Source: a virus
IMG/VR virus record: IMGVR_UViG_3300042879_003877
Span: 1-64,000 of that record
Reading direction: 5' to 3' (one strand)
Length of the DNA stretch: 64,000 bases
This document shows, piece by piece, positions 24,101-32,706 of the stretch. A model generated the notes under the pieces. It ran no database searches and was not told where the DNA came from. It saw only the letters and a program-made list of their open reading frames with translations. Position numbers and translations under genes: made by a program. Within the stretch, counting starts at the first letter, position 1. Every line of letters begins with the position of its first letter.

Positions 24101-25750
24101 ATTAATGATTCTCATTTTTATACATCTATAAATGGTGTATTTGAGTTTATTGTTGAATCAGATTATAATTTAGATTTAAGAGATTGGAAAAAAAGTAAAC
24201 CTGATTTTTATACTCAGAATCCTGATTTAAAGCATTTGTTTAAAAATAAAGGTTCTGAGAGAGGATTTGAAGAATTTATATATGATAAGAGTTTATCTAA
24301 GAAAATGAACGATGAATACTTTTATCAACAAGCTTTAGATTATGATCCGACCACGGATCATCCTTATAAAAAGAATAAGACTGTTTATTCTTTACCTGCA
24401 TTTGTTGATCAGAAGTTTGATAGTTGGTTAACTTTTCTACCAAATAATTCATTTAATTTTTCAAATTCCCAATTTGGGAACTTAACTTCTATTCAAATTA
24501 TTAGTGATCAGAAGTTATTATTTTTATTTGATAAATCTTCTCCATATATAACACCTGGAAGAGCTGAATTAAAAACAGTAGATAATGAAACGGTATATTT
24601 AGGAGACGGTTCTTTAATTCGAGATCCGAGACCTTTATTGATAACGGATGATAATTTTGGAAACTGTCAATCTCGATATGCGTTTAATAATACAAAGTTT
24701 GGATTTTTTTATCCTTCTCAAAGAAAAGGTAATTCTTTTCAATTTTCATCTAATTTAGATGAGATATCAAGAAATGGAATGTATTTCTTTCATAGTAAAG
24801 AATTACCTTCTAAGTTATTACAATCTTTTTCTAATTATAAAAATAATGATAATCCTTTTAATGGTGTAGGATTAACATCTGCGTATGATCCAATTAAAGA
24901 AATATATTATTTAACAAAGATTGATTTTGTTCCTATATTTACAGAAATTACATATAATGAAAAAGATAATAGATTTTATTATAACAATAAACAAGTGTCC
25001 TTATCTGATAGAAGATATTTTGCTGATGCTGGGTGGACTATATCATATAGTCCTTCATTAAAAGCTTATATCTCTTTTCATGATTATAAACCTGTTGAAT
25101 ATTTAGTAGGGGAAAGAAACTTTTTTTCTGTAATTAATCATAATAATAAATCTTCGATTCATCAACATAATGTTAGGTGTGATTCATATTGTAACTTTTA
25201 TGGAGTAGATTATCCACATGCTTTTACATTACCAATTAACAATGGTCCTGAAGTTCAAGTATTAAACTCAGTTGAGTTTCAATCTGAAACATTTATTTAT
25301 AATGATAATTGTAAAGATAGATACCATGTTTTAAATGAATCTTATAACAAAGCATTAATATATAATACTGAACAATGTTCAGGATGGTTAACTTTAAATG
25401 CCAAACAAAAACAAAATATGTCACAACATCTTAAATACGATAAAGTTAATTTTAATAATTCAACACAATCTTATGATATTTATGTAGATAAAGTAGAACA
25501 AAAATATAGATTTAATCAATTTAGAGATATTTCTATAAATAGAAATTTATCACAACCTTTATTATTGACAGATCATACAGGTTATAACTTCACATTAAAT
25601 CCTTTAGCAATAGATTATAAAAAATCTATATATGAAAAAACTTTATTTAGGCATAGTCATTCTAGGTTATATTTAGAAAAGACAGTTTCTGGTCCTAATA
25701 AATTAATATTTTATTTATCAAATTCTCAACAAGTTAATTCTCCAAGATAA
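21152..25750 (+). CDS. Tail muzzle/stabilisation protein, crAss type, 1532 aa
   Basis: The reading frame begins with TTG 21152 (MDKSSLNNYTNYPSK). The first ATG, at 21209, would start in the middle of the conserved opening KGLNMDYSEMSNNKDMWVYARN, so TTG is preferred. The opening, with VLNSQNGDLLHIENEPS, is that of the long P22 gp10-like tail proteins of crAss-like phages that build the muzzle at the end of the tail. Most of the length is beta-rich. Residues about 640-770 contain an alanine-glycine-rich segment that looks helical (ADGVMRAFVGAKTE, AEKALLKALSSLAKFGAFAYFMAETAQ), possibly a channel plug or membrane-contacting part. The gene ends in TAATG shared with the next gene. Confidence 0.75.
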   Translation: MDKSSLNNYTNYPSKGLNMDYSEMSNNKDMWVYARNVVLNSQNGDLLHIENEPSTLHCVDFPYTYISSIKLKDNRYAVFTTNNFYSEIGIFDAQNCSYSRLVNDSCLNFSTDNPIFGHSKENYDGSESIYWADGQRNELRTLNISKISYRYTEDDDNCKTKTYSTDLDCNELSFTKKINIPEIKSEKGSFGTLKNGTYQFAIAYSSNNQRITDYFSTTHPEQIWSHNKSNGSIDITISNLDVDFERYQLLVIANIDNQTIYKILGEYNINQVNHSIITIEKPEHISIPQEEISIKRTYYQKADYLVANDQFLFLAGVSSRKELNYQKQALDIVSKYVVYRVPLDHYSTFNDPGYYRDEVYSFSIQWLYDDGEWSSLSHIKNRDAKSVELQTVYGDDTFSDTECSKPSPNYYWQIYNTAEKPSFKNQEFLTCDRTILSEGLMAYHESTDLYPDNKSLFGEYSCTPIKHHKFPDESIVPRYTVLDGRVYLNILGVKFENISHPIDENGHIRKDIKGYRIWRGDRSNNRSVIARGVFTNVREYTDQKTKKTFKYSNYPYNYTKSDLFISEKQTYNKQNGEKDYIAPKTVKTDEFTFYSPHCLFDRVGLGDYVTFNSQETANVEGFFSYVNKHPKAKLLSDKVIYYATVIGAIDGVMRAFVGAKTETKYTDGSVTTEAGTGGKVVSYRQMKQVQRTNDILKSVANLDAGSGSAAEKALLKALSSLAKFGAFAYFMAETAQKVIDTVYNVTSWKEYAIQYNSRAFFNIQNIIKKENYRRRIDTYQYLSSGLNTLVASPTETYNNLYKEDNVFIKLNKSVKLLTGDNSQILISKSNTCGEVDVPIETKATLYYGTVKRTYPNQYGQLDTINYVATNGTYYKVDANPSLLTTYSTGLILGGDCYINKFSVNNPTDLFSDPLYEVPDGFPYNYRNYKALAYPRFWADTTPYEFLNIIPTPSITNKSSFPKESNLPRQKYNLDCKNKKGFSLINDSHFYTSINGVFEFIVESDYNLDLRDWKKSKPDFYTQNPDLKHLFKNKGSERGFEEFIYDKSLSKKMNDEYFYQQALDYDPTTDHPYKKNKTVYSLPAFVDQKFDSWLTFLPNNSFNFSNSQFGNLTSIQIISDQKLLFLFDKSSPYITPGRAELKTVDNETVYLGDGSLIRDPRPLLITDDNFGNCQSRYAFNNTKFGFFYPSQRKGNSFQFSSNLDEISRNGMYFFHSKELPSKLLQSFSNYKNNDNPFNGVGLTSAYDPIKEIYYLTKIDFVPIFTEITYNEKDNRFYYNNKQVSLSDRRYFADAGWTISYSPSLKAYISFHDYKPVEYLVGERNFFSVINHNNKSSIHQHNVRCDSYCNFYGVDYPHAFTLPINNGPEVQVLNSVEFQSETFIYNDNCKDRYHVLNESYNKALIYNTEQCSGWLTLNAKQKQNMSQHLKYDKVNFNNSTQSYDIYVDKVEQKYRFNQFRDISINRNLSQPLLLTDHTGYNFTLNPLAIDYKKSIYEKTLFRHSHSRLYLEKTVSGPNKLIFYLSNSQQVNSPR

Positions 25751-28700
25751 TGATTAGAAAGTTAAAAAAATATCAGCAAGGAGGATCGTTTAGAGATCAA
25801 TTATTTCCTGAGAATAAACCTGTTGTAGATCAAGGTAATTTTTCAAAAGTCAAATATACACCAGCTCAAAAAGCTGCAATGCAAAATGCAAATCTTGTTA
25901 GAAAAAATGAAGAAAAAAAGAAGTTACAAGATGAGATAGCTGCAAGACAATCTAAAGAAAAAGGAACGCCATATAAACTTCCAACAGGAGTAACTAAAAA
26001 ATATAAAGATATGACTCTTAAAGAAAGAGCTTATGTTGATGCTCAATCTTTAAGAAATAAAGGTAGATGGAATGAAAACCAAGTTGAACAACCTTTTTTA
26101 AATACATTTAATCCTATTACCATGTTGTATGATATGGCAGCAGGATTAGGTGAAGCTCCTTTAATGTCTGATGTAACAAATTCTTACATGCCTTATGTAA
26201 CAGGTGTAGTTGCACCTTTAGCTGTTGGTGCATTCGCTGGAATAGGTGCTAAAACTACAGGTCAATTTGTTAATAATTTAACAAATCCTTTAGCTGGTAC
26301 AGGTCAAATAATAGATAATATAGGTAATAAATATTTACCAAATGCTTATAAATATAATCCTTGGGCATTTAAACCTAACTCTGAATCTTATTACAGAGGT
26401 ATAGGTAGAAGTGGTCTAGATGATGCTTTTGATAATAGAGTATTAAAAACAGCAAATAAAACAGGTGATTATGGAGAGAATTTATATATGACTGATAACT
26501 TTAATGTAGCTAAAGGTAATTATAGTCAAGATCAAGGTTATGGTATAGGTAGCCCTTTTTCAGATGATTGGAAAATAGTTCAACCTAAAGATCCAAAAAG
26601 TTATATTGCTGAAATACCAAAGAGTATTGTACCTAATATAAGACAAGTAAATAACGGACAAATTTTTATAAATAAAGGTAGTTTACCAATAAAAGATGTA
26701 AAATTTTATAAACAAGATTGGTTAAGAGGATATAAAGAAGTTCCTAAACCAAAGATATACTCAAAAGGACAACCAACACAACAAAGTATATTAAATAATT
26801 TAAATGAATCTTTTCCAAAACCGTTAACATCTGAAGAATTAGACAGATTTTATGATAAGTACGTTCCCAAATTAAAAGAAACTAGTCAATTTATACAAGA
26901 ACAAGGAATTAGAGAACTAAAAGATTTTACATCTGAAGAAGGGCAAAGACGAGCTAGATTAGCTTTATTAAAAATAAATCCTACACTTTCAGAAACTGAA
27001 ATAAATCATTTATTAAAAAATCAAATTACTGAATTAGAAAATGCATATAAGTATAACATGCAGGAATATATGTTACGAAGACCTGGTAAATGGGTTGGTA
27101 ATACAGATGAACATATAGATTTTTTTAATTCTAATTATCCAACAAATAATGCGTTTGCTTGGCGTAATCCTAAGTTTTTTACAGAATTAACAAATAAGCC
27201 TGGATCTATTGAAAATAATATTATTCCAAGAAATTTATTTGTCAATCCATCAACTTCAAATATACCTATATCTAAACATTATAATTCTCAAACTTTTATT
27301 GATGGTCAACGACATCTTTTAGATCCTAACTTAACTATTCCAACTATATCTCTAGGTCAAACAAATAAATTGAAATCTACTTTTGATCATGAAACTGCAC
27401 ATCTACTTCAAAGATCAGGTTTACATCCTACTGATATAGAGTTACAAAAATTAGCAAAAGAAGATTTTTTTCAGAACATTTGGCTTAAATATAAAAAAAA
27501 GACAATGTCTCCAAGGGATTATAATAATTCAATAGAATATTTTTATAATCCTAGTAAAAATAATCCTTTGAGATATTTTCCAAATGAAGGTTATGCTTTT
27601 GCTAGAGAAGCTAGACGTTCCATGATTGACAAAGGTATCTTAAATGATACATTTGATAAAGTTACACCTTTTAAATTATTAAAACATACATTAACTAAAG
27701 AAGTAAATGATCCTATTGTTGGACTAGCTAATAATAAAAGACTTACTACTGTTTTCCCTTTTTGGAAGTGGGGAAAATTAAGTAAAATAATAAATAATAT
27801 GAATACAGTTGCTCCTATTATAGGAGGAGCAGGGCTGTTAGGAGCAGGAGCATTACAACAACAAAAAAAAGGAGGACCCATTATAACTAATAGAGGACAA
27901 TGGGATTATCCAGGACAAACTACTATAATTCCTTCTAATCAAATTACAATGCAAGGAGTTCCATATCCAGTTTTAGGAGTAGATAATATAGGACATAGTA
28001 AATTAATGCAACCAGGAAGGAATTATACATTTCCAGGACAATATGTTACAGAATATCCTATTATGCAAAAAGGAGGGGTATTAAAAGACCCTACAATGGA
28101 AAGTTTATCTAATGTATATGCTCAAAGAAATAGAAACTTACCTTGGGTTGACCGTGCTTTAAATCCTCAAAATTATCCTATTAATAATCAACAAGAATTT
28201 ATGGATAAAGGTCAACCAATGACTCATCAATTAAATTGGGGTGAAGACGCTGATTATATGAAATTCTATGTATATCCAAATATAGGATATAGTCAAGGTA
28301 ATTTAGAATGGAATAATAATCAACAGTCTATAGAATTTAAAAGTAAAAAAATGGCAGAATATTTTTCTAAGAATGGACTAATTAAACATTATCAACAAGG
28401 AGGTTCGACCAAACAAAATCCACCTAAAATGTGGTTACAAAATGATGTGGATATAAATTATTGGAATAATATGAAAAAAAAATATCCTACTATGATAGGT
28501 ATTGATCCTAATCATGTAGATAAATATAATAATCATTTACCTATATTTGCAAATATAAATACTTTTGTGCATCCAAAAACTAATTTAAAAAGATTAAAAA
28601 TGGTAGCACCTACTTTAATTAACCCTAAAATTATACCACATGGTGAATTAATACCTGTACCACAAATGCAATTAAAACAACAAGGTAATATACCTTTTTA

Positions 28701-29814
28701 TGGTCCAGGTAATACTATAATAGGTTATACAGATGATAATAGACAATTTTATCCAGCACAACAATATACTGGTGCGCCAAATAACGCATCCAACTTGCAG
28801 GATAAATATTTACTTGAGAACCCTGACGCGTTGCGTCAATACGTTTCGAAATTGGATAATTATAGATTTGATAAGGGAGGAGTATATAGTCAAGCATTAA
28901 ACAATACAGTTAATGGATTAAATCAATTATCTTATTTTTCTAAGAATTCTCCTGACAACGCTATGAGAGATTATTATATGAATATGTCTAATTATGATTC
29001 TAATAATCAAGATTTATATTCAACTAATCAAGACTTATATGGTAATACTTATTTTGATGAGGGAGGTTCTTATGAAGAACTATCAAATGAATATAATGAT
29101 CTTAGTGAATTACAATCTATAGCTAGTATGGATGGAGACAATGAATTATATGAATATCTTGCTCCTCAAATAAGTTCAGTACAGAAATCCCTAACGTCTT
29201 TAGAAGAGTTAGCTAAATATGATGTTATAAAAGAAGAATTACAACGTCAAATATTACAACAACCTCAATTTCAAGAACCTTCTATTGAAGGTTATAATCC
29301 TCGTAGACCATTTACTAGTAATTATGAATCTACTGATTCTGAACCTATGATGTTAGGAACAAAGATTTATCCTAATATGAAATTAAAAGGTTCACCTAGA
29401 AATGTAAAAGCTTATTTAACTCAGAAAGGGTTATCTAGAAATGCTATTGCAGGAATAATGGGGAATATTGAACATGAAAGTTCATTTAATCCTGGAATTG
29501 GTGGGGATCAAGGAACTTCTTTTGGATTATTTCAACATCATGCTAAAAGAAAAGATAACTTATTATCTTATCTAAAGAAAAGAAATTTAGATAAAACTAG
29601 TATTGAAGGTCAAATTGACTTTGCTTTATCAGAGTATCCTCAGTTAATACAAAAATTAAATAAAGCTGTATCTCCTCAACAAGCTGCTGATATTTGGGTA
29701 AGAGAGTTTGAAAAACCAGCTAATGTTGATAAACAATCTAAACTAAGACAACGCGCTGCTTTAAAATATATGAAACAAGGCGGAACATTACCTTTTTTAA
29801 AACAATATAAATAA
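25750..29814 (+). CDS. Tail-lysozyme polyprotein with ART-like and zincin-like domains, 1354 aa
   Basis: Domains in order: an N-terminal YQQGGS segment; a glycine-alanine hydrophobic stretch near residues 150-175; an ADP-ribosyltransferase-like region from about residue 214 (YYRGIGRSGLDDAFDN, then NLYMTDNFNVAKGNY); a zincin motif H547-ETAH551; a hydrophobic IGGAGLLGAGALQQQ segment followed by repeated GG-linker motifs (KKGGP, QKGGV, QQGGS, DKGGV, DEGGS); and a phage tail-lysozyme domain (residues about 1205-1345, NIEHESSFNPG with E1241/E1243, GTSFGLFQHH, GQIDFALSEYP). The lysozyme assignment is firm. It would cut peptidoglycan at entry. The ART-like call is tentative. It lies directly after the muzzle, as cargo/tail proteins do in crAss phages. 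Confidence 0.75.
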   Translation: MIRKLKKYQQGGSFRDQLFPENKPVVDQGNFSKVKYTPAQKAAMQNANLVRKNEEKKKLQDEIAARQSKEKGTPYKLPTGVTKKYKDMTLKERAYVDAQSLRNKGRWNENQVEQPFLNTFNPITMLYDMAAGLGEAPLMSDVTNSYMPYVTGVVAPLAVGAFAGIGAKTTGQFVNNLTNPLAGTGQIIDNIGNKYLPNAYKYNPWAFKPNSESYYRGIGRSGLDDAFDNRVLKTANKTGDYGENLYMTDNFNVAKGNYSQDQGYGIGSPFSDDWKIVQPKDPKSYIAEIPKSIVPNIRQVNNGQIFINKGSLPIKDVKFYKQDWLRGYKEVPKPKIYSKGQPTQQSILNNLNESFPKPLTSEELDRFYDKYVPKLKETSQFIQEQGIRELKDFTSEEGQRRARLALLKINPTLSETEINHLLKNQITELENAYKYNMQEYMLRRPGKWVGNTDEHIDFFNSNYPTNNAFAWRNPKFFTELTNKPGSIENNIIPRNLFVNPSTSNIPISKHYNSQTFIDGQRHLLDPNLTIPTISLGQTNKLKSTFDHETAHLLQRSGLHPTDIELQKLAKEDFFQNIWLKYKKKTMSPRDYNNSIEYFYNPSKNNPLRYFPNEGYAFAREARRSMIDKGILNDTFDKVTPFKLLKHTLTKEVNDPIVGLANNKRLTTVFPFWKWGKLSKIINNMNTVAPIIGGAGLLGAGALQQQKKGGPIITNRGQWDYPGQTTIIPSNQITMQGVPYPVLGVDNIGHSKLMQPGRNYTFPGQYVTEYPIMQKGGVLKDPTMESLSNVYAQRNRNLPWVDRALNPQNYPINNQQEFMDKGQPMTHQLNWGEDADYMKFYVYPNIGYSQGNLEWNNNQQSIEFKSKKMAEYFSKNGLIKHYQQGGSTKQNPPKMWLQNDVDINYWNNMKKKYPTMIGIDPNHVDKYNNHLPIFANINTFVHPKTNLKRLKMVAPTLINPKIIPHGELIPVPQMQLKQQGNIPFYGPGNTIIGYTDDNRQFYPAQQYTGAPNNASNLQDKYLLENPDALRQYVSKLDNYRFDKGGVYSQALNNTVNGLNQLSYFSKNSPDNAMRDYYMNMSNYDSNNQDLYSTNQDLYGNTYFDEGGSYEELSNEYNDLSELQSIASMDGDNELYEYLAPQISSVQKSLTSLEELAKYDVIKEELQRQILQQPQFQEPSIEGYNPRRPFTSNYESTDSEPMMLGTKIYPNMKLKGSPRNVKAYLTQKGLSRNAIAGIMGNIEHESSFNPGIGGDQGTSFGLFQHHAKRKDNLLSYLKKRNLDKTSIEGQIDFALSEYPQLIQKLNKAVSPQQAADIWVREFEKPANVDKQSKLRQRAALKYMKQGGTLPFLKQYK

Positions 29815-29823
29815 TAATATAAT

Positions 29824-31059
29824 ATGAGTATTTTTAATGGTCAAATCTCACCTAGAAGATTAGCAAAATGGCAACACAAAGAAAGAATGGCTATGTATAA
29901 TAACCCAAACTTTAATCAATTTCCAAAAGGAACTAATTTTCCTTATTTTCCTCAAAACAGAGAGGAACTTTCTTTTGAAACTTATCCTTACTTTCCTCAA
30001 AAGGGAATAGGAGATAAACGTTTAGGAACTAATTTTCCCTATTTTCCTCAAAAGCTTGATCCAAAAATACTTTCTTATATTGAGAATAATCCATATAAAT
30101 TTAAGATAGATATGTCACAAGCAAAAGAAGTAAAAGGTAGTGTATTAGATTTACTTCGAGAGTATAATGAAAATAGACAAATTCAAGGAGGTGCATTTAC
30201 TCCTACATATAGCGTAGGGGGTGGGGTAGGTCCAGTTAATTGGAATAAATTAAATGATGCTATTTTAGATCAATCTATTAGTAGTGTAACTTCAAGACCT
30301 ACTTCAATGCCTACTTCCAAAGCTAATCAATCGTTTAACCAAGCATTTGCAGCTGCACGAGCAGCAGGAGAAGATACTTTTTCTTATAATGGAAAAATGT
30401 TTAATACAAGATATAAAGGAGAAAAGGTATCTCAAGGGAGAAATAATAATGCTGAGATGGCTGATATAGCAACATCTAGAATGAATCAGTTTAATCAAGG
30501 TAATAAAACATATCAAGGTCCTCCTATTAAGATTAAAGCTAAAAGAATAGATAATAACTTTATTCCAAGTTATAATAGAAATATGGGAAATCAGTTATCT
30601 CAAACAAGAGGTGATCAAACTAACTTAAATGATTTTCAAAGAATTGAGAATGCTTATAATTCTGGTAAGACATTTTTAGATTTAAGAGGGAAAGAAAAAC
30701 AATTAGCTCCTTTAGCAGCAGCTGACGCTATGTTGACTTACGCAGCTAAAAATATAGGTTTGCCAATAGCCAAAACTGTATCAGGAGTAGGTTCTACATC
30801 AGATAAAATACAAAGTGGAATCTCTGCAATTCCTTTTGCATCAGGAGTAACTTCAGCAATGAAACCTGTAGCCAGACAATTAGCAAAACAAGTAATGAAA
30901 AGAAGTACTGCTTATATGGCTCCAAGAATGTTAAGTCCTATAGCAAAAAATCCAAATGCAACTAAAGCTCGATTAGCATCATGGTTTACTCAAGCTAATC
31001 CTCAATTAGCTGAAGCAATTAAAAAATATGGAGTAGATTATTTAACAAACGGTTTATAA
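29824..31059 (+). CDS. Cargo-type virion protein with FPYFPQ repeats, 411 aa
   Basis: Near the N-terminus three copies of (N/T)(F/Y)PYFPQ occur (residues about 38-80). Around residue 155-195 lies the module FNQAFAAARAAGEDTFSYNGKMFNT, also found in the L,D-transpeptidase protein at 52442. The C-terminal third is basic and hydrophobic, with alanine-rich helices (AADAMLTYAAKNIGLPIAKTV). No catalytic motif is seen. Position between the lysozyme polyprotein and further cargo genes, with tight spacing, suggests a packaged or ejected protein. The leader (ATAATATAATATG) is identical to that at 4344. Confidence 0.6.
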   Translation: MSIFNGQISPRRLAKWQHKERMAMYNNPNFNQFPKGTNFPYFPQNREELSFETYPYFPQKGIGDKRLGTNFPYFPQKLDPKILSYIENNPYKFKIDMSQAKEVKGSVLDLLREYNENRQIQGGAFTPTYSVGGGVGPVNWNKLNDAILDQSISSVTSRPTSMPTSKANQSFNQAFAAARAAGEDTFSYNGKMFNTRYKGEKVSQGRNNNAEMADIATSRMNQFNQGNKTYQGPPIKIKAKRIDNNFIPSYNRNMGNQLSQTRGDQTNLNDFQRIENAYNSGKTFLDLRGKEKQLAPLAAADAMLTYAAKNIGLPIAKTVSGVGSTSDKIQSGISAIPFASGVTSAMKPVARQLAKQVMKRSTAYMAPRMLSPIAKNPNATKARLASWFTQANPQLAEAIKKYGVDYLTNGL

Positions 31060-32654
31060 TGATAAATACAGCACCTAATAGTCCATTTAAAGGATATTAT
31101 CCTAATGTTAATCCTTTTGGAGTATCTCCTAGATACAATCCAAGTTCTATGGATTTAATGTATAAACAAATGTCATCAGAGGGAATTAATACAACTATTA
31201 AACCTATTGATGAAGATAAAGCAAATATTGAAGCTGAAAAAGATGAGGTTTTATTAACATTTAAACCTACAGGATTGGCTTTACATAACATTAAAGGGAA
31301 ATTACATAGTAAAGGAGGAACTCCTTTAAATGTACCAGATGGTTCATTTATTTTTTCAAACGATAAAGATATGTCTTTATCAAAAGAAGAAATTGAAACA
31401 TTTAAATTAGGGTCGTATCAAAAAGGTGGATTAATTAAAAATACTCCAGCATCTGTTTTAAAAAGAGCAGTTGATTTAAAACATAATAATCGAATGATAG
31501 ATACTCTGGAGAATAGTAAAAACTCTGCTGAAAAAACAACAGCTATGAAAATGTTAGAAAAATATCAAAAAACAATTGGAAATATAGCTGCTTTACAAGA
31601 GATTCGTAAAGATGTAGAAATTCCTCCATTTGCAACATTAATAACTGATAGTCCTGAAGTAAGGTTACAAAAAGATAATCAACAACAATTTTCTAAAGGA
31701 GGTTTTTATTTTTCTAATGGTGGTTCTGTAAATATTAATAATATTCTTAACTGGATGAGAAAAGGAAAACTAGAAGGAATAGATCAAGCTGCTAATTATA
31801 GTCCGTTTGGAAAAACAGAACAACCTCAACAAACTGCTCCAACATGGTTTGCTCCTATGAGTGCTCCTGAAACTAAGTTCTCTCCATTAGGAGAATATAC
31901 TCCAGAGAATTCTGTTACAGAAGATGATATTCCTCAAGATGATTTATCATGGATAAAACCTTATAATTGGACTCCTAAAATGATGTCTATGATGGGAAAC
32001 ATAGCTCAATCTCCTAGATCATTATATCCTTCTCTAGCTTTACAAACTCCTTATAGAGTTAGAAATCAAGAAATTGATGCTCAACCAGGTATTAACGCTG
32101 CGTTAGCTTCTGCGTATAGTTCTAAAAAAGCTCTCCAGCAATATGGTGTACCTAATCAGCAAAATTATCAAATGATTGATACTCAAGCAAATAAATCTGC
32201 TCAAGATTATGCAAGAAGTATTGCTCAAGCTAATGCCCAGAATGCTACAAATGTTCATAATCAGAATGCTCAAATTAGCAATCAAGCTATTAATACTAAC
32301 AATCAACAGAGAGCTATTTATGGAGATAAGCTAAATGAGTTATATCAGAATGTTACTGATACTCGTAATGCTATTCATTCTACTAATTTAAATGTCTTAG
32401 GGGAAGGTATTATGGAGAATCAGAATTATGATTTTAATATGGATTTATTAAAAAAGTATCAACCTTATAATGTTCAGTCTAAAATGACTCAAAAAACATT
32501 AGAAGATTTAAAAAATGAGTTTAATAGAGTGACTGCTGGTATAACTGATCAACAATTAAAGTATTATATTGCCAAATCTTTATTTGGACCATATATGAAG
32601 CAACCTATTGATAATATGAATCAGATAGCTGCTATGCGTCAATTATTTCAATAA
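31059..32654 (+). CDS. Cargo-type virion protein with GG-linker motifs, 531 aa
   Basis: ATG overlaps the preceding stop (TAATG). A conserved crAss-like motif runs through residues 63-110: KANIEAEKDEVLLTF, GKLHSKGGTPLNVPDG, then FIFSNDKDMSLS. Three more GG motifs follow (YQKGG, FSKGG, SNGGS). The middle is proline-rich (TPENSVTEDDIPQDDLSWIKPY). The C-terminal third is helical and Gln/Asn-rich (AQNATNVHNQNAQISNQAINTNNQQR), as in long internal virion proteins that are ejected. No enzymatic function is seen. Confidence 0.65.
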   Translation: MINTAPNSPFKGYYPNVNPFGVSPRYNPSSMDLMYKQMSSEGINTTIKPIDEDKANIEAEKDEVLLTFKPTGLALHNIKGKLHSKGGTPLNVPDGSFIFSNDKDMSLSKEEIETFKLGSYQKGGLIKNTPASVLKRAVDLKHNNRMIDTLENSKNSAEKTTAMKMLEKYQKTIGNIAALQEIRKDVEIPPFATLITDSPEVRLQKDNQQQFSKGGFYFSNGGSVNINNILNWMRKGKLEGIDQAANYSPFGKTEQPQQTAPTWFAPMSAPETKFSPLGEYTPENSVTEDDIPQDDLSWIKPYNWTPKMMSMMGNIAQSPRSLYPSLALQTPYRVRNQEIDAQPGINAALASAYSSKKALQQYGVPNQQNYQMIDTQANKSAQDYARSIAQANAQNATNVHNQNAQISNQAINTNNQQRAIYGDKLNELYQNVTDTRNAIHSTNLNVLGEGIMENQNYDFNMDLLKKYQPYNVQSKMTQKTLEDLKNEFNRVTAGITDQQLKYYIAKSLFGPYMKQPIDNMNQIAAMRQLFQ

Positions 32655-32690
32655 CATATAAAATTATTATTTAAATCAATAATTTTAATT

Positions 32691-32698
32691 TAATTTTG
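32691..32698 (+). promoter_or_regulatory. Bacteroidota-type -7 box before the 925-aa cargo gene
   Basis: TAATTTTG matches TAnnTTTG and lies 8 bases upstream of ATG 32707. It is the only clear gap in the tail/cargo run after 18634 (52 bases). No -33 TTG is visible. Confidence 0.45.
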
Positions 32699-32706
32699 TA
32701 AAAATT

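Noticed and set aside
28824-28838. Terminator inside the lysozyme polyprotein gene
   Set aside because: The hairpin has no T-tract and lies in an intact reading frame.
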